Below, one piece after another: positions 55,052-64,000 of a stretch of DNA of 64,000 nucleotides. Where the stretch lies: positions 1,054,001 to 1,118,000 of the forward strand of contig JAFFJZ010000012.1 of the NCBI GenBank assembly GCA_018340375.1, read 5' to 3'. The translations under genes and the position numbers were made by a program. The stretch comes from Gonatopus flavifemur. Lineage: Eukaryota > Arthropoda > Insecta > Hymenoptera > Dryinidae. Each line of letters opens with the position of its first letter. Position 1 is the stretch's first letter. A model generated the notes under the pieces. It searched no databases. It was given only the letters and a program-made list of their open reading frames with translations, and was not told the DNA's origin.

Positions 55052-56337
55052 CCAGGTGTGTAAGTATGAAACCGGAATTTTTGTACAGAAAAAACACGTT
55101 TATTGTAATGATATGATACAAAGTAACTTGTTCAAAGTATTGTCCGTCGCTATCTATACATTTTTTCCATGTTTCTGGCAATTTGTGGATTCCGCGCCAA
55201 AAGAACTGTTGCTCTTTTGAGGCAAACCAGTCATCGAGCCATTTTCGTACATCTTCGTAAGAAGTAAAGCGTTGCTCAGCAAGTGCGTGTCCCATCGATG
55301 CGAACAAGTAGTAATCGGATGGGGCAAGGTCCGGTGAGTAAGGCGCGTGCTGAAGAATCTCCCAACGGAACGACTCTATCGTTTCCTGGACCTGTTTTGC
55401 TTTGTGTGCTGGTGTATTGTCATGCAGCAAAATCACCTTGTGTCGTCTTTGTTGGTATTCTGATCGTTTTTCACGCAAAACTCGATCCAAATCGATCATT
55501 TGTTGTCGGTAGCGTTGAGTATTGACAGTTTCCCCAGGTTTCAGCAGCTCGTAGTAGATTACGCCCTTCTGATCCCACCAAACACACAGCATGGTCTTCC
55601 GTCCGTGGCGGTTTGGTCTTGCCGTCGATGTTGATGGTTCACCCGGAGTAACCCATGACTTTTTGCGCTTAAGATTCTCGAAATATATCCACTTTTCATC
55701 GCCAGTCACAATTCGATGGAGAAATGACTTTCTTTGGGACCTGGCGAGCAGCATTTCGCATGATGTTTTGCGGTGTTCCTGCTGTCTTTCGTTGAGTTCA
55801 TGTGGAACCCATTTCCCCACCTTTTGTATCTTTCCCATGACTTTCAACCGAAGGGAGATGGCTTCTCGGGTCACCTTTAACTGATCCGCCAGTTGTTGTT
55901 GGGTTCGAGCGTCGTCTTCGTCCAACAAGGCTTGCAGGTCAGCGTCTTCAAACTTTTTCGGTGGTCTTCCACGTTCTTCGTTCCTGACGTCAAAATCGCC
56001 ACTTTTGAACCGTTTGAACCACTCGAAACACTGTGTTTTACCGAGAGCATGCTCGCCAAACGCCTCCACAAGCATTCGATGCGATTCGGCTGCGGTTTTC
56101 TTCAGATGAAACCAGAAAAGTAGTGCTGTCCGCAAATCGTAATTTGTTGGCACAAAACTCTACATGTTTATCTCTAATAAACTAATGCTACTGAATGAAA
56201 CTCGTGTTATTGTAAGTTGGAAATCTTTGGCGGATATCAATACAATAACAAGACACCGCTGACGTGATGTGTCGGTAACTGCATCGACATCTAGCGCCAC
56301 CTATGGGCAAATTCCGGTTTCATACTTACACACCTGG
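55052..56337 (-). mobile_element. mariner element, copy 1 (mauritiana type)
   Basis: The ends CCAGGTGTGTAAGTATGAAA and its inverse are flanked by TA (55050-55051, 56338-56339). Length 1286 bp with a single transposase gene on the minus strand. Nearly identical to the copy at 62088-63371, which is in the opposite orientation. Confidence 0.95.
55128..56165 (-). pseudogene. mariner transposase, start and stop codons damaged
   Basis: A Mos1-like mariner transposase (DNA-cutting enzyme of the element). The start ATG (56163-56165) is followed at once by TAG, where copy 2 has TCG. From codon 3 the frame is open to codon 345, the normal family length. The motif WVPHEL is at codons 119-124, and the D,D34D triad is D156 (TGDEKW), D249 (HDN) and D284 (SPDLAPSDY). 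The normal TAA stop has become CAA (55128-55130), so the frame runs 29 codons on through the terminal repeat and into flanking DNA, stopping at 55041. The catalytic domain is complete, but translation would need an internal start, so I treat it as a pseudogene. Confidence 0.9.
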
Positions 56338-56339
56338 TA

Positions 56340-57708
56340 AGTATCAAGTCATGAAGCAGATGAGGAAAAATGTTTTTCTCCTTCTCCTCACAACAAAATT
56401 TCAAACTTTTCCCTTTCTCAACTGTTTTGAGGCCCCAAACCGTCAATTTAGCATGAGAACATTTTTTTCGCATCGAATGGAATCCAAAAAAATTCCTAAT
56501 CATCATGTTCAAAACCAAATGCTCTTGGAATTTATAAAAAAGTGGATTTAGTAAACGTAGCAAATTTGCAATGTTTGTAGCTGGAGGATTAATTGTCATA
56601 TAAATCAAGTCTATTAGAAATAGTCGACCCTGATTCGATCCGCACAAATCGATTTTTTCTATCGATTTTTATGAAGGACATTTTTTTTCTATCCATAGAT
56701 TGTGAATTCCTTCATTTTTCAGGGGAAAACATGACGAAGAAGTCGAAGATCTTGATTACTACATTTCAGAACATTTTTCTGTTATTACGAAAAATAGAAT
56801 TTTTTAAAATGTTAAAAAATGATATAAAAAAGAAAAAAAAATGAAATTGAAGTGGAATTCAAGTGGAAAAAAACTGAACTATAAGTTAAGAGTAATAAAA
56901 GCAAAAAAAATAATTGAATTATCATTAATGAGTAATTATTATTATCGAGACTTGAAATTTTATCTTTATTTTATTCAATTTGTTTTTCTTTATTCTGATA
57001 TTTTAACTCTCCCATTGTCATTTGTTCTTATTACAGTTCAAAAACGTATCCAATGAGCAAGAATGTTTCAGAATTGTTCAGAGATATTTGAAGTTTCTCA
57101 GACTTTAAAAACAATTCCATGGATTTCCAAAGTTTTTCAAATTCTTTTAGACTTTTTCAGTTCTTTTCCCAGAATTTTCTAGTGAGAATCAGAGGGTTTC
57201 AGTAAAATTCAGATAAGTTTTCAGAGATTTCCAGAAAAATTTCTGTTCAACAGGCTGTTTTTTGGAAGATAAGTGTTTTCGAATTAATTGAAATAATTTT
57301 TAGTGAAATCATTAGGTTTTTTTATTTGAATGGATTCGAAAGTGTACACACATTGTCTGTCAATTTCATTACCATTGATGAAGTAAGTCGTAACAAAGTC
57401 TGAATATTGGCAAGTGTGTTTAGATGAACTATATGAAGGATTGGATGAATGATTTGTTTTAAATAAATTTTATACTCGAATACTATTTCCAATTTTTCAA
57501 GTATAATGCAAGAAAAAAAATGAATGAAAAGTGAGGAAGAAAAATAAATTTGAAAAATGTCCTTAGTTTAATACATGTTTTGTATCAAAAATTGATAATA
57601 TAAATAAAATAAGGTCATTTTCGATGTTAATCGGTGTTGAAAATTAATTCAAATTCAAATATCAATTCTCCATCTTTCGAGGGATAATCTTTGAGATATA
57701 TCGATTAT
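56340..57708. other. No gene recognised
   Basis: Strongly AT-rich, with no terminal repeats. 57060-57260 repeats short TTTCAGA/TTTTCAGA words. Confidence 0.45.
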
Positions 57709-57712
57709 TTAA

Positions 57713-58406
57713 GGGGTTATATCCCCCTTATTCTCTAAAAAAAAAAAGCTTTTTTCAATAATTTTTTTGAGCATTCCGTTATGATAATCATGAACAATGA
57801 ATACACCAATCGACTGAGCAGCTCTTCAAGAGTAAGAAAAACTTTTTTTATTGGAGATTTTTTACAAAATAGCGGCTGTAGGAGCGTTTTGCTGGAAACT
57901 ATGGTTGGCAGAACTCGAAGAGTTTTCATCAGATCGACTTGAGAATTGAACTCTAACTTCATTGTGTGATTATCTAGTGAAGTACACACGATCATAATTT
58001 TAAGAATTTTTTTCGCAAACCGGCGAGACCTTGAACAAAAAATTCGAATTCTCGAAAAAAAATCGACTTTGATTGTTCATAAGAAAAAATCCTGTTCACC
58101 AATCGTGAAAATCGTGAGTACTTCACTAGATAATCACACGATGAAGTCACAGTTCAATTTTCAAGTCGATCGGATGAAAACTCTTCGAGTTCTGCTGCTT
58201 GCCGATTTCAAACTATAGTTTCCTGCAAACCGCTCCTACAACCGTCATTTTGTGAAAAATCTTCAATAAACAAGTTTTTCTTACTCCTGAAGAGCGGCTC
58301 AATCGATTGGTGTATTGGTTGTTCATGATTATCATAAAGGAATACTCAAAAAAAAAAATGATTGAAAAAAGCTTTTTTTTTAAGTGAATAAGGGTGATAT
58401 AACCCC
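57713..58406. mobile_element. TTAA foldback (GGGGTTATATC ends)
   Basis: GGGGTTATATCCCCCTTATTC at the left mirrors GAATAAGGGTGATATAACCCC at the right, with intact TTAA at 57709-57712 and 58407-58410. The arms keep matching inward (AAAAAAGCTTTTTTCAAT, ATGATAATCATGAACAA, CAATCGACTGAGC, AAAACTCTTCGAGTTCTG) to a centre near 58040. 694 bp, non-coding. Confidence 0.85.
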
Positions 58407-58479
58407 TTAATCTTCCGGCGGGCGCGCGATTCTTTTTACACGAGCAGGCGCGCTGGTATACAAAGTACCCAACGCAACA

Positions 58480-59180
58480 CAGGGCATATGATAAGGGTCA
58501 GTTCTTATCAAAAAGTTAGCTCTAAAAGAAAACGATCAGTTCTAAAACGTGAAAACGGTTAGTTCTTAAGAAATTCCCCAATTCTTAGTGAAATGTTTTC
58601 CTTCTTCTCTTTTTAAATCGAGTATTCAATATTGCTCTGTTACAAAATAAGCCTTTGGCTTCATATCAAAGGGTACAGTGAGTTCATGTTCTTGAAGTTC
58701 GAATCGTTTGTAAAAACGAAACAAAAATTCAAATTTACAAAATCTGTTGAATAATTATTGATGCTTATCTTCTCGAGTGAACTCCTTAGAATTGAAAACC
58801 TAATTCAAAGAATGTACTACAAGATTTTGGGTCTTTAACAGCAGAGTATTTTGTTATTCGATTGATAATTCGTTTCGATGAACGATTCAGACTTCCGCAA
58901 CATAGGGAGTTCAGTAGTGATATTCATTCTGAAAAAATAAGACTTTATGCCAAGCCAAAAGTAAAATTAAGGAAATATTTCTCACAGCACCACAGTTCCA
59001 GAAGAATTCTCGAAGACTTCATAAAGAACCCAATCAATTCAATAAGAATTCTTTATGAATTCTTCTGGGACTGTGGGATCAAATGATTAAAAAAATACTC
59101 GTCACACAGATATTTTCTTTCTTAGAAATCGAATGTCCACCGTTTCGGTTAGTTCTTAAATTTCCTTAGAATATGCCCTG
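58480..59180. mobile_element. hAT-type element (CAGGGCATAT ends)
   Basis: CAGGGCATATGATAAG at the left mirrors CTTAGAATATGCCCTG at the right. The flanking octamers ACGCAACA (58472-58479) and ACGCAATA (59181-59188) match at seven of eight bases. The interior has AGTTCTTA words and a palindrome at about 58978-59076 (CACAGTTCCAGAAGAATTC against its inverse). No transposase frame. Confidence 0.78.
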
Positions 59181-59524
59181 ACGCAATATTGATACAAATG
59201 TGCGATGAATGGACAATTCATTGTAGAATACTGATACACAGTGAATGTCTGATATATATAAAATTTCATTAACAATATCAAATTTGCAGTAATCAACAAA
59301 ACAGAGTATAAAAATCATGGGGAATCAAAGAATGTAAAAATGAAATGTTATCAATCAGATAACATCGGATATGTGATATCATACATCACTATATTATCTT
59401 TCAACCGAGTTACGGACGTTAAAAAGTGTTCCTCACATATGAATCTATGACACTGGGTACATTTTCTTGTAGTCCTTGTGTTATCACAAAGCTTGCATTC
59501 GCCGCGCCTTTGATTCTCTTCATT

Positions 59525-59645
59525 GAGAAAACAGATATCTTGAAAAATACCATAATTTATGGATTTTCAGCACTGGTCTGACCCGAGTCGGAATATTCAC
59601 TTGCATGAATCTCTAAAAGTACCATAATTGTGATGCTTTTTCATT
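59525..59645. mobile_element. Half-copy of the CACTGAGAAAAC MITE at 2989
   Basis: GAGAAAACAGATATCTTG, ATACCATAATTTATGGATTTT and GGTCTGACCCGAGTC occur in the same order and spacing as at 2991-3060. Only one arm is present; the other half is replaced by unrelated sequence. Confidence 0.8.
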
Positions 59646-59813
59646 TTTGACAAGAACATACTCTTTTGGGGAAATTCGAATGTCTTTGGGCAAAGAAATA
59701 ATCAACAACGGAAGAATACATCTGACTCTCAGGCCGATTGTATTTTGTTTCAGATGAATTTTGAGTGAGAAAGTGATTTCTGTGTACTTTGTACACCAGC
59801 GCGCCCGCCGGAA

Positions 59814-60429
59814 GGTAATTTTGAGAAATATTAATTTAAGAATATATTATTGTGAATTAGTCAATTAAAAATTTTGTGTTGAATTTAATTTCTCAAAAAT
59901 TTTTAATATAAAGTCGATCGTAAATAGATTTTTTGTAAGGAATAAAATTTATTAACTAGGCCAATTTTTATCATTTATCTGCTTATCAAAAAAAGTTTCA
60001 TTCATTTTTTCAATAATATCTTCTTTTTCAAATAAAAAACATATCCTGTTCCATGAATTTCTTTTCAAATGATGCGGGAAATTGACTGCACAAAGGTGAC
60101 ATGTTCGGTGGATTGGAAAATAGTATGAATTAAACAATTTGTTGATAAGTTTCATAATTTTATAAATGAAATTACGATTTAAATCTACATGAAAGAGAAA
60201 GAAGACCCTGTAGAATTGTATGTCACGTCAGTCTTATATTTTCGGTGAATTCGATAAAAAACATTATTGTTATATTCAACTGGAAGGATTTTGAAATTTG
60301 CAAAAGACTTTCAAATTTATTCAATAACATTAATGGATTAAATAAGTTTCAGTAATTTCGATTAGAAAAATCAAACGAATTCTCTTGAATCGCCAATTAC
60401 TAAACCCTATGCAACCCAACACACATCCC
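59814..60429. other. No gene recognised
   Basis: AT-rich spacer without terminal repeats. Confidence 0.45.
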
Positions 60430-60433
60430 TTAA

Positions 60434-60946
60434 GGTAGTTCTCTGGGAGAATTCAGGATCAAATTAGAAAATTATTGTCAAGCAGAGCACCAAAGTCGAA
60501 AGACTTCGATATTCGTTGGGACTTATATTCTTATTTATGACGAAAAAAGAACCAACTCGAAGTATAAATAAACAGCCTTGTAACAACAACGCTGAATTTG
60601 ACATGGTTTTTTTCTCATTTTGTTCCTTGTGAGATTCAAAAAACCTTTACCATGGGGATTTTTTTATATGAGTCATCATGATACTGCCACTCGCTTTTTT
60701 TTATGGGAATGTATTTCACTATTAATAAACAAAAGCGTGCGACAAACGGATGAGAAAAAAAAATTTTTTAAGAAAAAAACCATTTCAAATTTCGCGTTGT
60801 TGTTACAAGGTTGTTTATTTATACTTCGAGTTGGTTCTTTCCTTGTCATAAATAAGAATATAAGTCCCAACGAATCCCTTCGACCTTGGTGCTCTGCTTG
60901 ACAATAATTTTTCTAATTTGATCCTGAATTCTCCCGGAGAACTACC
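60434..60946. mobile_element. TTAA foldback (GGTAGTTCTC ends), copy 2
   Basis: The ends are GGTAGTTCTCTGGGAGAATT and the inverse of GGTAGTTCTCCGGGAGAATT, with TTAA on both sides (60430-60433, 60947-60950). It matches copy 1 (15409-16494) along both arms but lacks both insertions found there and has a rearranged centre (an A-rich run at 60765-60780). The frame running through it is not conserved in copy 1. Confidence 0.88.
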
Positions 60947-60950
60947 TTAA

Positions 60951-62087
60951 TTGCACAAATATGAAACGAAGAGACTAAGAGAAGCTTCGATAAATGCACC
61001 TGTATTGGAAACATTACCTGCGACTTGTAACAGAGAATAGGGAAGACAAGAAGGCACTATTCTTCAAGTACTTCAATTGTTACGATCTTGTAAACGAGGG
61101 AGAGAGTACAAAAAGAGATTTATCCTCATTACAGATTTTTTTCAATACGATTCCTAATCTCCCGATGGGAAGGTTTGGTTTCTTTCATTCGAAAGAAGAA
61201 ATCGAACGAAGAAGAAACAGAATACAGAAGATGATAATAAGAAAAAAAGCAGGAAGATGGACACGCATGAGCATGTGTTCGTCAAAGAAGTTGAAAAAGA
61301 GAACCCCTCGTTGTGCCTAATTGTTATGGCTCCACGGAGCAATAACCGTGTGCTTTATGATGGTATCCGTTGCAATGTACAACAAGACTCGCGCTGTGTT
61401 ACTCTTGAGGCATGATAATTGTTATGTTTGGAAAAACGTCTTGGTATGACGAGGCAGACGGAAGCAGGGGTGAATATGGAATCAAGCATTATAAGTTTCA
61501 TCAGTAATAACTCATATAATTACCTACGTATTGAAATTTCTTTCCAATTTTGGTTTTATCTTTTTTGTTTTGTACTTTCTTGCTTTGTGTGTGTGTGTGT
61601 GTTTTTTTATTTCAAATTAACGAACATATGTCCAAATTTGGGAATCCTTTTTGAATTTCAAGCACTGTCACATTGAAAAAAGATGAAATCTTCATTCGTT
61701 TTCAATCTCTGACTTTTGTTGGTTCTTCAGCTGATTTTTTACCTTGCTCGATTGTCGTCGCTTTTTCGCAATGTAGCTTTTCGTTCAATGAATTCGATTA
61801 TCGTGTGCACACATTACATTAATCAATTGATCGGAATCAAATATATGATGTGTTGAACAAATTTGCAATCGTTGAATCGAAATTGAATTTAATGTTCAAT
61901 TAAATATTCGATGAATCAGAAATGGCAGGAGAGGAAATATTTTAAGAGAATTTTTACGAAGAAACGGAGAGGAATATTCTAATTGAGGTTTGATGGGATA
62001 ACGATCATTCGGTAGAGTAAAGAATCTCAACGCTGGTAACCGCTTGATACAGAGAATAATAAAATTTGTCAAATTGAAAGATATGTA
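60951..62087. other. No gene recognised; (TG)n at 61585-61602
   Basis: Unique-looking sequence. A purine-rich frame at 60994-61320 ends in a basic tail but has no recognised domain or splice context. A short (TG)n run lies at 61585-61602. Confidence 0.4.
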
Positions 62088-63371
62088 CCAGGTGTGTAAG
62101 TATGAAACCGGAATTCGCCCATAGGTGGCGCTAGATGTCGATGCAGTTACCGACACATCACGTCAGCGGTGTCTTGTTATTGTATTGATATCCGACAAAG
62201 ATTTCCAACTCACAATAACACGAGTTTCATTCAGTAGCATTGGTTTATTAGAGATAAACATGTCGAGTTTTGTGCCAACAAATTACAATTTGCGGACAGC
62301 ACTACTTTTCTGTTTTCATGTGAAGAAAACCGCAGCCGAATCGCATCGAATGCTTGTGGAGGCGTTTGGTGAGCATGCTCTCGGTAAAGCACAGTGTTTC
62401 GAGTGGTTCAAACGGTTCAAAAGTGGCGATTTTGACGTCGGGAACGAAGAACTTGGAAGACCACCGGGAAAGTTTGAAGACGCTGACCTGCAAGCCTTGT
62501 TGGACGAAGACAAAGCTCAAACACAACAAGAACTGGCGGATCAGTTGAAGGTGACCTGAGAAGCCATCTCCCTTCGGTTGAAAGTCATGGGAAAGATACA
62601 AAAGGTGGGGAAATGGGTTCCACATGAACTCAACGAAAGACAGCAGGAACACCGCAAAACATCATGCGAAATGCTGCTCGCCAGGTTCCAAAGAAAGTCA
62701 TTTCTCCATCGAATTGTGACTGGCGATGAAAAGTGGATATATTTCGAGAATCCTAAGCGCAAAAAGTCATGGGTTACTCCGGGTGAACCATCAACATCGA
62801 CGGCAAGACCAAACCGCTACGGACGAAAGACAATGCTGTGTGTTTGGTGGGATCAGAAGGGCGTAATCTACTACGAGCTGCTGAAACCTGGGGAAACTGT
62901 CAATACTCAACGCTACCGACAACAAATGATCGATTTGGATCGAGTTTTGCGTGAAAAACGACCAGAATACCAACAAAGACGACACAAGGTGATTTTGCTG
63001 CATGACAATGCACCAGCACACAAAGCAAAACAGGTCCAGGGAACGATAGAGTCGTTCCGTTAGGAGATTCTTCAGCACGCGCCTTACTCACCGGACCTTG
63101 CCCCATCCGATTACTACTTGTTCGCATCGATGGGACACGCACTTGCTGAGCAACGCTTTACTTCTTACGAAGATGTACGAAAATGGCTCGATGACTGGTT
63201 TGCCTCAAAAGAGCAACAGTTCTTTTGGCGCGGAATCCACAAATTGCCAGAAACATGGAAAAAATGTATAGATAGCGACGGACAATACTTTGAATAAGTT
63301 ACTTTGCATCATATCATTACAATAAACGTGTTTTCTGTACAAAAATTTCGGATCCATACTTACACACCTGG
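62088..63371 (+). mobile_element. mariner element, copy 2 (mauritiana type)
   Basis: The ends CCAGGTGTGTAAGTATGAAA and the inverse (CATACTTACACACCTGG) are flanked by TA (62086-62087, 63372-63373). 1284 bp, opposite orientation to copy 1. Confidence 0.95.
62260..63297 (+). pseudogene. mariner transposase with two in-frame stops
   Basis: The ATG at 62260 (MSSFVPTNYNLR) and TAA at 63295-63297 give exactly 345 codons, the Mos1 length, and no frameshift is needed. Two nonsense changes break it: TGA at 62557-62559, where copy 1 has an arginine codon in KVTREAIS, and TAG at 63061-63063, where copy 1 has tryptophan in SFRWEILQ. The second stop lies between the second and third catalytic aspartates, so no complete active site can be made. 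The N-terminal HTH region and both outer motifs (WVPHEL, SPDLAPSDYY) are preserved. The breaks differ from those in copy 1. Confidence 0.93.
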
Positions 63372-63373
63372 TA

Positions 63374-64000
63374 AATATTCTCTTGTTCTAATTTTAGTTT
63401 CTGCAACAATCAAAATTCAATATAAAAATATAAACCTTGGAATCAACGGGATACGTACGGGTTGTTGATGATTAATTGCTGGTTGAAACAAATGAGTTTG
63501 TAGAGATTGTCTTGGTTCCCCGAATTATCACCGTGCAATTACCAAGAGACACGCGAAAGAGAATTTAATTTTCCTCCTCACCGTTGACAGCAGGAGCCAG
63601 TGTACCGCGGTGGAGACGATGACAACGACGAGCGATTCAAACGACAAACGAAATCTTATCACTCGTCGGTGATACGATGTATTATACATTTGTTGAGGGA
63701 AAAAATAAGAAAAAAGGCCCAGAAAAACATCTCTTGTGTTGAGAACAGAGTGGATTCGAGGCTCGTGTTTCACCTGCTCTCAAAACGACAGCCAAGAGAC
63801 GATCGTATAAACACTATAAACGGACCGCCGCTACCTTGGTTTCTTTCGCATCAGCAGTCTCGTCGTAATTAACCGATCCTCCCGAACGTTGGCCGCTGGC
63901 GCGCGCCATCGACGATTAAGGCAGCTTGCGTGTGTGACAATTAACTCAACGTGTACTTGGGAATAGAATTCTTGTTGGCTCACTATGAGGAACACTAAGT
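63374..64000. other. Unassigned, GC-richer towards the window edge
   Basis: No terminal repeats. From about 63590 CpG content rises (CCGCGGTGGAGACGATGACAAC and GCCGCTGGCGCGCGCCATCG), and the last bases contain an ATG at 63985 in a frame that runs off the window. This could be a promoter-proximal or 5' untranslated region of a gene beyond the edge; nothing confirms it. Confidence 0.3.

Larger units (their letters stand above)
58413..59813. mobile_element. Element with GC-rich TTCCGGCGGGCGCGC ends
   Basis: The left end TTCCGGCGGGCGCGC and the right end GCGCGCCCGCCGGAA are perfect inverses; CGCGCTGGTATACAAAGTAC and GTACTTTGTACACCAGCGCG extend the repeat after a gap on the left. The target duplication is unclear (TTAATC and GGTAAT outside). 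It contains a hAT-type insertion (58480-59180) and a fragment of the 2989 family (59525-59645). Confidence 0.75.

Noticed and set aside
60994..61320. 108-codon frame with a basic C-terminus
   Set aside because: No domain recognised, and the composition is dictated by a purine-rich tract.

Overview
The window looks like repeat-dense intergenic or intronic DNA from an arthropod nuclear genome, most likely an insect. The evidence is a mauritiana-type (Mos1-like) mariner transposase in two copies, a DD41D transposase of the kind common in insect genomes, an intron-containing tRNA-Tyr(GTA), AT-rich composition with many microsatellites, and no bacterial-style operons. A hymenopteran would fit, but nothing seen here proves the order. 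I found no host protein-coding exon I can defend. The genes I can support are two tRNA loci and four transposase genes or remnants, of which only the DD41D gene looks intact.

Layout. 0-9 kb: inverted-repeat (foldback) elements and stretches built from short palindromic words, including one foldback element with another inserted in its loop (2.7-3.5 kb). 9.0 kb: a divergent tRNA-Phe-like locus. 9.45-12.5 kb: an outer element with a 10-bp target duplication that holds a complete-looking DD41D transposon (9595-11626) and a hAT-type MITE. 13-19 kb: more nested elements (hAT type inside a TTAA-type candidate; a TTAA foldback with a separate insertion in each arm; a TA foldback split by a 1.25-kb TA element). 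19-21.6 kb: small MITEs and the tRNA-Tyr gene. 22-48 kb: a dense field of non-autonomous elements, with a Mutator-like transposase remnant near 42.5 kb. 48.3-55 kb: a repeat-poor stretch with no recognised gene, the best place in the window for host regulatory or UTR sequence. 55-63.4 kb: two nearly identical mariner copies in opposite orientation, with a TTAA foldback, a GC-rich-ended element carrying a hAT-type insertion, and a second TTAA foldback between them. 63.4-64 kb: unassigned, more GC-rich sequence.

The elements sort by terminal sequence and target-site duplication (TSD). (1) TA-flanked elements beginning CACnG (CACTGTAAAAAA, CACTGAGA, CACGGAAAAA and similar). (2) TTAA-flanked elements, some with piggyBac-like CCCT ends. 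(3) 8-bp-flanked hAT-type elements. (4) A group beginning CCC and ending GGG whose flanking duplication is only 2 bp and of variable sequence; I cannot assign it to a family I know. Many elements in groups 1 and 4 are filled with degenerate repeats of one short, often palindromic word (GAATTC, GAACGTTC, TGGACA/TGTCCA, AAGATATCTT, GAAATTTC and others), a different word in each element. Together with the 2-bp TSD, this is the most unusual feature of the window. Boundaries and alignments were made by eye.
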